Shown here: positions 45,968 to 54,002 of the stretch, in pieces
Layout: each line of letters opens with the position of its first letter
Numbering within the stretch: position 1 is the stretch's first letter
From: Saprospiraceae bacterium
GTDB lineage: Bacteria; Bacteroidota; Bacteroidia; Chitinophagales; Saprospiraceae
Assembly: GCA_022841345.1 (NCBI GenBank)
Contig: JALHRR010000027.1
Location: 1 to 64,000, forward strand
Length of the DNA: 64,000 nt
Direction of reading: 5' to 3'
Made by a program: the position numbers and the translations under genes
The notes under the pieces: generated by a model
Told to the model about the DNA's origin: nothing
Seen by the model: the letters and a program-made list of their open reading frames with translations, nothing else
Database searches by the model: none

Positions 45968-46182
45968 CAAATTTATTGTATATTTTTTTGAAAAATAATT
46001 TTTGGGAAATGTGAAGTGGTGGGGTGCAGGTGTATGATGAGTGTTGCTGGCCGGGTTAACGGAAGCAACGGATTTTAACCTTCAAAACCTGCAACAACTG
46101 CAAAAAGATAGTAAAGGATTTGCCTGTTCCGCCCCAACCTAAACTGCTATATAGTTTAATAATGTTAGTGGACGAATTTCTA
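45968..46182. other. Intergenic sequence without a gene
   Basis: This stretch between the SRPBCC promoter and the propeller-like gene has no recognisable gene or repeat. A GTTAACGG element near 46055 and a CCTGCAACAACTGCAA stretch were noted without interpretation. Confidence 0.4.
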
Positions 46183-47100
46183 TTAGCTAAAATAAGCATC
46201 GTTTAGCAGTAGGTTCAATTGACTTGCGTTAATTAGTGCTTTCTTGTTTTGGCTTTTCATATCGAACAGTAGCAGATTTCCCTCATCATCTAAGTATGCT
46301 ATTTTGTTTGTTTTTGCATTGTATTTGAATTGGCTTGTGCTGATTCCTTCAACCCGTTGTTTGTGACTTCCATCTATTTTCATCGTCATTATTTGATCAG
46401 GGGATTGAATGTAGATGATTGTCTTTTTGTTCAGCCAGGAAGGTGCAAAATTATGAGTCATTGTATCATTGGTGAGGTTGGTATGAAAGCTTCCCTTTGT
46501 ATCTGTTAAATAGATTTGGTCGCGTTTATCGCCCTTTTCGGAAGTATAGACTACCTTGTCACTAGTTGTATTCAAGGCAGGATTATAACATTTGAAAGTG
46601 CTATTCTCTGTAATCTGCTTAATCGTATTTGTTGGAATGTTGTAGGTGCAGATTTCAACTTTTGCCTTTTCTCCTTTACCAGTTTGAATATTATAAATTA
46701 TATTTTTGCCATCAGGTGCCCAATTGACAGCATATTTCCTGAGTGAATCACCGACTAAGAGTTTATCCTTTTTTGTAACAAGATCATATAGAAAAATCTG
46801 GTCTATTTCATTCACACGTTTGATGTAAGCCACCAATTTTCCATCCGGAGATACTACTAATCCTCCGCCATCAACCGGCAATAATTCTATAGTGTTGGAT
46901 TGGATGTCAAAAATAAATTTCTTAAATATTGGAGCAGTTTTTTTTGTCTTGTCAATTTTCACGACATTCAGAATGATGGACTTCCCATTGGGCATCCAGG
47001 CAACAGCTGAAATTCTTTTTACTGGTAAAGAATCCATCTCCTGAGAAAACAGGATATTGCTTATGAAGAAAAGTAGTATAAAACCTGAAATTGCTTTCAT
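46183..47100 (-). CDS. TolB/PD40-like beta-propeller protein
   Basis: A 305-residue exported protein with signal peptide MKAISGFILLFFISNILFSQ. Repeats of the PD40/TolB type are visible: SAVAWMPNGKSIILNVV, VVSPDGKLVAYIKRV, AVNWAPDGKNIIYNIQT, NTTSDKVVYTSEKGDKRDQIYL and NKKTIIYIQSPDQI. It should fold as a periplasmic propeller that binds proteins or peptides. There is no protease or amidohydrolase partner nearby. No function beyond the fold is supported. Confidence 0.8.
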   Translation of the reverse strand: MKAISGFILLFFISNILFSQEMDSLPVKRISAVAWMPNGKSIILNVVKIDKTKKTAPIFKKFIFDIQSNTIELLPVDGGGLVVSPDGKLVAYIKRVNEIDQIFLYDLVTKKDKLLVGDSLRKYAVNWAPDGKNIIYNIQTGKGEKAKVEICTYNIPTNTIKQITENSTFKCYNPALNTTSDKVVYTSEKGDKRDQIYLTDTKGSFHTNLTNDTMTHNFAPSWLNKKTIIYIQSPDQIMTMKIDGSHKQRVEGISTSQFKYNAKTNKIAYLDDEGNLLLFDMKSQNKKALINASQLNLLLNDAYFS

Positions 47101-47469
47101 TACATAAATTTTATCTTTTAAACTGATGCATAACGATTTACAGCTCCCTGAAGGTAACGATTTGGAAGCACATCATTGTTAACCCCACACAAACTTTAAC
47201 AAAAGTTCAAAGCTTGATTTAACACCTGGCTTAATATTTAGTCTGCATTTTGTTTTATTTATGAAGGCTGCCGATATTGCAATTCGCCGGATACTTACTT
47301 ATAATGGAACGCAAATCAGAAGCGTACTGTGTTGATTAGAGGAATTAGACTTCAGACATGTAATAATGAGCGGATAGTTTGTCCGGGCAGGAGATGACCG
47401 AATGGACTTACCTGCAGGAGAAGGGGGGGCATCAACGGTGAAATTAACTTGATCAGTTCAGGGTAAATG
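47101..47469. other. Intergenic region upstream of propeller gene
   Basis: No gene is visible. It contains the promoter region of the minus-strand propeller gene at its left end and AT-rich sequence without hairpins. A repeat copy follows directly at 47470. Confidence 0.5.
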
Positions 47470-47602
47470 TGAGTTTTGACATTCTTAATAATACATTGGA
47501 ATTTTTCCCTGCTAATTCACCTCATGCCCAAATCGTGGGAGACAGTGGATTCGGTAGGGCTTTTACTTTTTGAGATGTCAAAAAGTACACAAAAACCCTT
47601 CG
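47470..47602 (+). repeat. Dispersed repeat with hairpin, copy B
   Basis: Copy of the element at 8341-8450, sharing GAGTTTTGAC, ACATTGGAAT, GCTAATTCACCTC, and the GGGCTTTTACTTTTTGAGATG block with CAAAAAGTACACAAAAACC. Here the hairpin keeps TACTTTTTG/CAAAAAGTA (47564-47572 and 47579-47587). A 24-bp insertion separates CCTC from GGGCT compared with copy A. Confidence 0.8.
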
Positions 47603-47613
47603 CACAGCAGGAT

Positions 47614-48429
47614 TTATTCATTTTTCAATGTGTCTAATATTCTCTCTTTATCAGCTTTTAAAATCATAAATATTCCTCCTGCGAATATAAATGAGAAAAA
47701 TATTGTAGTAGGAATTAATGAACTCCAATTGATTCCGGCGACTTCTTCTATATCGGGAATTTCAGCTAAGGATTGTTTTAATTCACCAGCACCAAAACTG
47801 AAATTGACTAAAGCATGTATAATGCATGGGATCAAAATATTTTCGGTTCTGACCATTAATCCACAAAAAAATACCCCAATTGCTGTAGCAAAGAATACTT
47901 GTGAAATAATTCCAACAACATTTTCCGGTTGGCTGAACAGATTAATAAAATGGACCAATCCGAACATGAAACTAGATAGTACAGCACTAATCAGAACAGG
48001 TCGATTGGTTGTTTGGAACGATTTAATAAGTAACGGGAAAATTGTACCTCTGAATGTGAGTTCTTCAACAATTCCAACTACAAATGTTGATAAGGTGAAC
48101 AAAATCAATAATTCAAGTTTCGTGGTTGTATAGGTAGACCAATTGTTAAAAATTCCGACCAGTATAAATGCTGACACTAAAAAAACTGCCTGAATATTTT
48201 TAATGTTTTGCCAGGATTTTAAGCCGGTAAAATCTATTAGACGCAGCTTCTTAATCAACCCGAAAGTAATAATAATTAATATTATTCTGATGGTGATACC
48301 TGAAATCTGTTTAGCAATTTCCTCTTCAAACAGGGATAAAGACAAATATTCCCTTAGTGGTTTTTCGAGCCACAAGAAGGATAAGAATCCAATTAGAACC
48401 AGAATTGCTATTTTGATTTCTTTTTTCAT
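47614..48429 (-). CDS. CPBP intramembrane metalloprotease
   Basis: A 271-residue membrane protein with about eight transmembrane segments and the CPBP motif EELTFRG (E122, E123, R127). Then comes FMFGLVHFINLF with the second histidine site and CIIHALVNFSFGA near the C-terminus. It belongs to the same superfamily as the protease at 40692-41396 but is not a recent duplicate. Its role could be peptide processing or immunity; no partner gene is visible. Start ATG 48429 gives MKKEIKIAILVLIGFL. Confidence 0.87.
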   Translation of the reverse strand: MKKEIKIAILVLIGFLSFLWLEKPLREYLSLSLFEEEIAKQISGITIRIILIIITFGLIKKLRLIDFTGLKSWQNIKNIQAVFLVSAFILVGIFNNWSTYTTTKLELLILFTLSTFVVGIVEELTFRGTIFPLLIKSFQTTNRPVLISAVLSSFMFGLVHFINLFSQPENVVGIISQVFFATAIGVFFCGLMVRTENILIPCIIHALVNFSFGAGELKQSLAEIPDIEEVAGINWSSLIPTTIFFSFIFAGGIFMILKADKERILDTLKNE

Positions 48430-48638
48430 TTTTTTTCTATCAAATACTTGAAAGACAAAAACATAATAATCTGATTGTCTGATATCCCGCAGAAGGGTCC
48501 TTTTATAGCATATTGTGGTGCATTTTTCTTTATGTTGTTGTGGGATTAAATTAAGTCTTGTATTTTGAGCAGATATGGGTGTTGATATTCCGCTTAAAAC
48601 AACTGTAAAGGAAAATATATTGCCTTATGATAAAATGG

Positions 48639-48673
48639 AAAAAGGGGTTGAGTAAACACTCAACCCCTTTTTT
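48639..48673 (-). terminator. Intrinsic terminator, minus strand
   Basis: GGGGTTGAGT and ACTCAACCCC form a 10-bp stem around AAAC, flanked by A-run and T-run, immediately after the stop codon of the minus-strand lipoprotein gene. The symmetry would allow both directions. Confidence 0.88.
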
Positions 48674-48676
48674 GAA

Positions 48677-49342
48677 TTAGTTAGTAGGTGGAGCAAATGG
48701 CAAAGCTGATTTGTGGACAATAATTCTAAGTTTCCCATCATTACCTTTTTTGAAAACCCAGGTTTTATCTACCATGACTTCTTTTCCATCTTTACCTGTT
48801 ACCCAAACATTTCCCATTGTAATGGCAACAGATCCATAAATCTGAATTCCTTCATTATTGTCACCCGCATTGTCATAACGAGCTTTCACCCATGGTGCAA
48901 GAGCAAATCCTTTATCATTTGGATAATCCGGATCACCACCTACAAAATATGCTAAAGCTCCTTTTTTGTCGTTCCTGAATGTTTGGTCTCCATAAGCAAG
49001 GGTCGGTTTAAAGAAGACTTTACCATAATCGTAATTGTATGCATCTGAAAGCACTTGTTCTGCAAAGGCTTTGTAATCGCCTCCTTCTTCCTTCAATTGT
49101 CCAATTTTTACCAGGGCATCACACCATGCTTGTTGTGCAGCATTTACTTCAGCGTATGTAATAATGCTTTGGGCCCCTTCCTCAACGTAGACAAGACCCA
49201 GGTCATCAATTACTTTTTGCACACTTTGACTCGTTTCTGAAGCTATTTTGTTAGCTTCATCTTTGACCTGCTGCGTTGCATGTTCACATGAGCTTATAAG
49301 AAACGCCACTGCCAATAGCCAGAAAAATACCTCTTTGTTCAT
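48677..49342 (-). CDS. SnoaL-like lipoprotein
   Basis: A 221-residue lipoprotein: leader MNKEVFFWLLAVAFLISSC with lipobox C19. The mature part reads EVNAAQQAWCDALVKIGQLKEEGGDYKAFAEQVLSDAYNYDYGKVFFKPTLA, then GALAYFVGGDPDYPNDKGFALAPWVKARYDN, and finally KTWVFKKGNDGKLRIIVHKSALPF. This matches proteins often mislabelled phosphoribosyl-AMP cyclohydrolase; the C-terminus is of NTF2/SnoaL-like type. A catalytic function has not been shown to my knowledge. Membrane-anchored to the periplasmic or outer face. Confidence 0.75.
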   Translation of the reverse strand: MNKEVFFWLLAVAFLISSCEHATQQVKDEANKIASETSQSVQKVIDDLGLVYVEEGAQSIITYAEVNAAQQAWCDALVKIGQLKEEGGDYKAFAEQVLSDAYNYDYGKVFFKPTLAYGDQTFRNDKKGALAYFVGGDPDYPNDKGFALAPWVKARYDNAGDNNEGIQIYGSVAITMGNVWVTGKDGKEVMVDKTWVFKKGNDGKLRIIVHKSALPFAPPTN

Positions 49343-49479
49343 TTTTATTTAATTTTTATTTACCTACTTCTTAATACGGTGTTCGGTATGTCCGTCTCAG
49401 AGGAACTTGTCGAATTAAGTGTCCACAAAACATCAATTTTTGAGAATTATGATTTCAATAGCTTGTTCATTTTTTGATA

Positions 49480-50319
49480 TTAGGGGTTACAATTATCGCA
49501 GTACATTGGATCTTCTGTGATTTTATTATTTGGAAACATTTCCTCTTTAGAAAAAGTACATTTCAAACATGAATATAAGTAACTTAAGGTTGAGCGGGTT
49601 GAGGAACCACATAACTTACATGGCAATCCTCGTTTGGCATGAGTAATTCCGAATCCCGGGGTACCGCAATTTGGGCACCGGGAATTGATTTTTTCCACTA
49701 ATATTTTAGTTGCATTTTCAATTACTTTCATTCTTGTTGGGTTAAACAATGCTCTCATATCAGTTTCTGCATAAACCATTCCATAAGAAGATATATAATA
49801 TTTAAATGCATTATTAAGTGTCTCCCAATCAGTAATTCCTTTTAACATATCCGAAAAGTCATCTATCGCTTTTCTTAAAATTACTCCATGCGAAGGAAAT
49901 TTAACAGCAGTTGCAAATGCTTGTAATTGGTGCTCATTTTCAATTTGTTTTCCACTGTAGTTAGTTTCACTTGACAATTCTTGGACAATGATTTCCAGGT
50001 CATTCTTTTTGTCGATAAAACATAAAATTTCTTCATCTGCATGTATATAGAAATTTGATGGATGAGGACCAAATGAACCTTCACTGGCAATTGCAAGATC
50101 AGAGCTACTTAGCTCCATAGCCTTCAGGCATTTAATTCGGACTGTCGTTACCGAATCGGCTATTCTATCTATTTCTCCGGTGAAAGTCCCAAGCGTATCA
50201 GTATCAAAATTGTGAGCCACAAAGCACTCAACACCCAATTCTTTTTCTAGCGTAGGAGCTATGACTTTTTCTTTTTGATGTTTGCTTGCTATTAATAGAT
50301 TTCTTCCCTTAAACATCAA
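49480..50319 (-). CDS. DUF6671-like zinc-ribbon protein
   Basis: A 279-residue cytoplasmic protein resembling the DUF6671 family. It starts FKGRNLLIASKHQKEKVIAPTLEKELGVECFV and contains GTFTGEIDRI, ASEGSFGPHP and NFYIHADEEILCFID. The C-terminus carries a cysteine-rich zinc ribbon with CPNC, CKLC, CLKC and CDNC. The family's role is not established. It overlaps a small upstream gene by 4 bp, so these two are translated together. The cysteine cluster suggests metal or nucleic-acid binding. Confidence 0.75.
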   Translation of the reverse strand: MMFKGRNLLIASKHQKEKVIAPTLEKELGVECFVAHNFDTDTLGTFTGEIDRIADSVTTVRIKCLKAMELSSSDLAIASEGSFGPHPSNFYIHADEEILCFIDKKNDLEIIVQELSSETNYSGKQIENEHQLQAFATAVKFPSHGVILRKAIDDFSDMLKGITDWETLNNAFKYYISSYGMVYAETDMRALFNPTRMKVIENATKILVEKINSRCPNCGTPGFGITHAKRGLPCKLCGSSTRSTLSYLYSCLKCTFSKEEMFPNNKITEDPMYCDNCNP

Positions 50320-50597
50320 TTATCTATGAGTTTTATGTTTACTATTGCGTGAACTTCAAGCTTTTTGTCTTCCGCTTTAGCTTCTGATAATATTTCCTGT
50401 AATTTGAGCATTTCAGCTTTCAATTCAGGAATTCTAGCTTGTGCAATTTCATCATCTTTTCCAAAGCGCTCTTGTGAACTCCAGTTTTTAATCTTATGAT
50501 GATTGATTTTGTCTAAAAATATTTTCATCAGAATTTCTTTGGCATCATGCTGAAGGAATACTCCTTCTATTAGTTTGAGTTGATTGTTGTTTGGCAT
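50316..50597 (-). CDS. Small helical hypothetical protein
   Basis: A 93-residue protein: LKLIEGVFLQHDAKEILMKIFLDKINHHKIKNWSSQERFGKDDEIAQARIPELKAEMLKLQEILSEAKAEDKK. The LIEG-FxxxDAKEILM and WSSQERFGKDDE...RIPEL pattern is found in small uncharacterised Bacteroidota/Proteobacteria proteins (from memory). It is coupled to the DUF6671-like gene through a 4-bp overlap. No function is known. Confidence 0.7.
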   Translation of the reverse strand: MPNNNQLKLIEGVFLQHDAKEILMKIFLDKINHHKIKNWSSQERFGKDDEIAQARIPELKAEMLKLQEILSEAKAEDKKLEVHAIVNIKLIDN

Positions 50598-50757
50598 AAA
50601 TTTTAGTTTTTGATTTACTTAAATAATTCAATGTAAAAGCTCCAAGAATTAATGCAAATGAAGCATAGAGTTTGCTGCTTGTAACATCATTCGATGCTAA
50701 AGCAAGGGCTATCAACACGGCCATTAGGCTCATGTATGAAAATGTTGTTTTTGTCAT
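50545..50757 (-). CDS. Small membrane protein
   Basis: A 70-residue frame with two hydrophobic segments (YMSLMAVLIALALASND and KLYASFALILGAFTLNYL) then a basic, Gln/Ser-rich tail. It overlaps the next gene by 53 bp in a different frame, unusual for a true pair, so either the start or the gene itself is uncertain. If real it is the first gene of the three-gene minus-strand unit. Confidence 0.45.
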   Translation of the reverse strand: MTKTTFSYMSLMAVLIALALASNDVTSSKLYASFALILGAFTLNYLSKSKTKIYAKQQSTQTNRRSIPSA

Positions 50758-50958
50758 TTTGTAGATAGAATTTTTATATTCATTATTAAAGCTTATTGCA
50801 TGGTTTCAAATTAGTATTAAAATGTTCAGTTTTGTTTCTGCTGAAGAACTTCTTAAGTGAAATGGATTGATGCAATTTTATCCTACTTTCTAAGAAGGAG
50901 CTCAATGATTATTTTGTATTTAACTTCTATTGAATAAGTAGTTTTCCATATGAATTTT

Positions 50959-52395
50959 CTATTGTCCCTGACCTAATGAGTATCCTGCAATACCATCAAA
51001 ATTGTAGAGATTTTCAGTTTTGATGATATCAATATTCATTTCATTAGCACCAATCAATAATTCTATAATGTCGTTTTTGCTGATGCCCTGATTTTCTGAT
51101 GGTTTAAACCGGCAACGCCAATGGTCAGTACAAAATGTTTCACTAAATCCATCCGGATATACTTTTATTCCCCTGTTAGTTATCATAGAAAGACTTACAT
51201 TAGCATTGTCCAGCTGATGTAGAATTTTGGCCAATTCATTTGGATTATTACCAGCCCAGTGTACAAATAAATCGACTCCAACAAGGTCTTTTTTAGCTGC
51301 AGCCTGGCGTTTATATTTTGGAAGATTGAGCGCTGAGTTATTTGCATATGATACAGCTTTCAGAATGGATGGTTGTTTCCCCAGATTAGCAATGATCGCC
51401 TGTGCAAATTCTTTAGTGCCTACTTGCTGTTTACTTGTACCTTCTTTATAAATGTCGTAGGTGTGTATTCCATCCTCCATTGTTTTTAGCCATGCGTTTT
51501 GGACTTTTTCTGCTACGGCTGTTTGGCCTATATGATTTAGCATCATGATAGCTCCCTGCAATAGTCCGGATGGATTGGCCAAATTTTGTCCTGCTCTGCG
51601 TGGAGCTGAACCATGTATAGCTTCAAACATAGAGCATTCTTCACCGATATTTGCAGAACCGGCAAGTCCTACCGAACCTGTTATTTGTGCAGCTACATCT
51701 GATAGTACATCTCCATATAAATTTGGCATCACAATTACGTCAAATGCTTCCGGAGTATCAGCCATTTTTGCAGCTCCTATATCTATGATCCAATGTTCAT
51801 TTTCTATTTCAGGATATTCCTTTGCAATTTCGTCGAACACTTTATGAAACAAGCCATCTGTTTGTTTCATAATATTGTCTTTTGTAAAACAGGTTACTTT
51901 TTTTCTGCCTTGCTGCTTTGCATATTCAAATGCATAACGAACAATTTTTTCGCATCCGGGTCTGCTGATTAGTTTTAGGCATTGTACTACTTCATCCGTT
52001 TGCTGATGTTCTATTCCAGCATACAAGTCTTCTTCGTTTTCTCTCACGATGACCACATCCATGACAGGGTGTTTTGTTTTTACAAAAGGATGCAAACTTC
52101 TGCAGGGCCGGACATTGGAGTATAGCCCCAGAAATTTTCTTGTTGTCACGTTAAGGCTCTTATATCCACCACCCTGTGGTGTTGTTATGGGGGCCTTGAG
52201 AAAAATTTTGTTTTTGCGGATGATATCCCAGGATTCTCTTGCAATTCCGGAAGTATTACCTGCCAGGTAAACTTTTTCGCCTACTTCAATTTCTTCAATT
52301 TCAATTTCAGCTCCTGCTGCCAAAATTATTTCTAATGTGGCTTCCATAATTTCTGGACCTATACCATCACCTTTTGCTACTGTAACTTTTGTCAT
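50959..52395 (-). CDS. icd: NADP-dependent isocitrate dehydrogenase
   Basis: A 478-residue isocitrate/isopropylmalate-dehydrogenase superfamily enzyme of the Thermus-like long form, converting isocitrate to 2-oxoglutarate in the TCA cycle. VAKGDGIGPEIMEATLEIILAAGA starts the cofactor fold; IVRENEEDLYAGIEH and the NLYGDVLSDVAAQITGSVGLAGSANIG loop carry active-site residues. GSAPRRAGQNLANPSG is the adenine/cofactor region. The C-terminal extension from about residue 335 (LVGVDLFVHWAGNNPNELAKIL...) is an extra domain seen in this subtype. It is divergent from a LysR regulator, which may control it. Confidence 0.92.
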   Translation of the reverse strand: MTKVTVAKGDGIGPEIMEATLEIILAAGAEIEIEEIEVGEKVYLAGNTSGIARESWDIIRKNKIFLKAPITTPQGGGYKSLNVTTRKFLGLYSNVRPCRSLHPFVKTKHPVMDVVIVRENEEDLYAGIEHQQTDEVVQCLKLISRPGCEKIVRYAFEYAKQQGRKKVTCFTKDNIMKQTDGLFHKVFDEIAKEYPEIENEHWIIDIGAAKMADTPEAFDVIVMPNLYGDVLSDVAAQITGSVGLAGSANIGEECSMFEAIHGSAPRRAGQNLANPSGLLQGAIMMLNHIGQTAVAEKVQNAWLKTMEDGIHTYDIYKEGTSKQQVGTKEFAQAIIANLGKQPSILKAVSYANNSALNLPKYKRQAAAKKDLVGVDLFVHWAGNNPNELAKILHQLDNANVSLSMITNRGIKVYPDGFSETFCTDHWRCRFKPSENQGISKNDIIELLIGANEMNIDIIKTENLYNFDGIAGYSLGQGQ

Positions 52396-52490
52396 TTGAT
52401 ATATGATTTTTAATGTTTACGATGCAAAAGTGATAAACATTATTCATAAGTATTTATTTATATTTGCAATGAAATACATTAAAATTATTT
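52396..52490. promoter_or_regulatory. Divergent icd-lysR control region
   Basis: This 95-bp gap separates the two divergent start codons. A dyad ATGTTTA-N14-TAAACAT (52413-52440) is a plausible LysR binding site. TATATTTG (52459-52466) is a good -7 element for the regulator, though no clear -33 partner exists. No strict -7 match is seen on the icd side. Confidence 0.6.
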
Positions 52491-53414
52491 ATGAATTATA
52501 CACTTAACCAATTACAGATTTTCTTAAAGATCGTGCAAACCAAAAGCGTAACAAAGGCTGCGGAGGAATTACATCTTACCCAACCTGCGGTATCTATCCA
52601 GCTAAAGAATTTCCAGGATCAATTTGATATACCACTCACTGAAGTAGTTGGTCGGAAGATTTATATCACAGATTTTGGTCAGGAGATCGCAGAGTCCGCT
52701 GAAAATATACTGAACCAGGTACATGCTATTAACTACAAGACAATGGCGTTTAAAGGGCAATTGACCGGCAGGTTAAAAATTGCGGTAGTCTCTACAGGTA
52801 AGTACGTCATGCCATTTTTTCTTGCTGATTTTATGAAGTTACATGAAGGAATTGAATTGGTCATGGACGTGACCAATAAATCCAAAGTGATTGAAAGCTT
52901 AGAGCATAATGAGGTTGATTTTGCCCTTGTGTCTATACTTCCTGCCAATTTAAATATCGATAAACTTGATTTGATACAGAATAAATTATTCTTAGTTGGA
53001 AATGCTAAAACGATAATTAAAAGGAAAATTAAGGCCATGGATATTTTTAAGAATTTACCTTTAATCTTTCGCGAAAAAGGATCCGGCACCCGACAAACAA
53101 TGGAGAGTTTTATTGAAAATAATCATTTTCAGATTCTAAAAAAAATGGAATTAACCTCCAACGAAGCGGTAAAACAGGCAATTTTGGCTGATTTAGGTTA
53201 TTCTATTATGCCCCTGATCGGAATAAGGAATGAATTAAGTAAAAATGAACTAAGAATAATCCCCGTAAAGGGTCTTCCGCTCATAACAACCTGGAGTTTA
53301 GTATGGTTGAAGAGTAAAAAACATTCTCCAGTCTCATCTGCGTTTTTAAATTACCTGAACAAAGAAATGCAAAATATTGTCAATCAAAAATTTGATTGGT
53401 ACGAGCAGTATTAG
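52491..53414 (+). CDS. LysR-family transcription regulator
   Basis: A 307-residue LysR regulator with an N-terminal winged HTH (MNYTLNQLQIFLKIVQTKSVTKAAEELHLTQPAVSIQLKNFQDQFDIPL) and a C-terminal substrate-binding domain (GRLKIAVVSTGKYVMPFFLADFMKLHEGIELVMDV...). The HTH is closest by eye to the CbbR/RbcR-type group. Together with its divergent arrangement this points to control of icd in response to a metabolite. The regulated gene and the effector are inferences from position. Confidence 0.9.
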   Translation: MNYTLNQLQIFLKIVQTKSVTKAAEELHLTQPAVSIQLKNFQDQFDIPLTEVVGRKIYITDFGQEIAESAENILNQVHAINYKTMAFKGQLTGRLKIAVVSTGKYVMPFFLADFMKLHEGIELVMDVTNKSKVIESLEHNEVDFALVSILPANLNIDKLDLIQNKLFLVGNAKTIIKRKIKAMDIFKNLPLIFREKGSGTRQTMESFIENNHFQILKKMELTSNEAVKQAILADLGYSIMPLIGIRNELSKNELRIIPVKGLPLITTWSLVWLKSKKHSPVSSAFLNYLNKEMQNIVNQKFDWYEQY

Positions 53415-53430
53415 TCTATTGGTGCAGCAT

Positions 53431-53510
53431 GGAATCAGACAATTTCGCTTAGGGGATTCAAAAATTAAAATATAAAATTAATAATCCTGCAACTTAAAAG
53501 TCCGGTCTTC
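53431..53510 (+). repeat. Dispersed 80-bp repeat, copy A
   Basis: Matches 63373-63453: GGAAT-GACAATTT-GCTTAG-GGATTCA, then TATAAAATTAAT-ATCCTGCAACTT and AAGTCCGGTCTTC. It begins 17 bp after the lysR stop codon. Both copies sit at the 3' end of a gene. Confidence 0.85.
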
Positions 53511-53546
53511 CTGTAAATTGACACATCACATTTAAAGCGAGAATAA

Positions 53547-53924
53547 TTAAAGATTGACCTCTAATTCCTTAGTTGTTAAAATCTTAGTGTTCCTAATTGA
53601 CTTTAAATTCAGCAAATCACTATCACCAGTGACTAAAAAATCTGCTTTACTGTCCACTGCAGGATTTAACACGAAATTATCCTTATGTTCCAGGCATTCC
53701 CTGATATCTGAAGAGACTTGATATAATATTCAGAACTTTTCGACTTCTTTCAGCATCTCTTCAACCAATGGGGCCTTTCCGGATTTTTTACTGAGTTTGG
53801 CTAGTAACTCAGTAAACTCATTTTTCACTTTCTCTTTCTTTATCTGATACCTCAGCGAACCCAATACTTCCTTCTTATTTTCGATTATTGACCAAACGTT
53901 GTAAAATAGGTCTGCCGTCTTTGT
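53547..53924 (-). pseudogene. PIN-domain toxin remnant
   Basis: On the minus strand the last 61 codons (53547-53729) read DIRECLEHKDNFVLNPAVDSKADFLVTGDSDLL...KILTTKEL, the typical C-terminal half of PIN ribonucleases with KDN and TGDxDLL motifs. An in-frame TGA (53730-53732) breaks it from a 64-codon upstream frame of KKEVLGSLRYQIKKEKV and KAPLVEEMLKEVEKF that runs to 53924. No start codon or DTNV motif can be found in the same frame. It looks like a decayed toxin gene; the antitoxin is not evident. Confidence 0.7.
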
Positions 53925-54002
53925 TCAAAATAAAAATTTTCTCATGCCAGTTTGTGACTAAGAACCAATATTATAAGCCAAAAAGCCTAATTATTATAAT
54001 TT

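Noticed and set aside
47570-48133. 187-codon plus-strand ORF opposite the CPBP protease
   Set aside because: It is antisense to a clear CPBP gene with catalytic motif and starts within the dispersed repeat, so it is a shadow frame.
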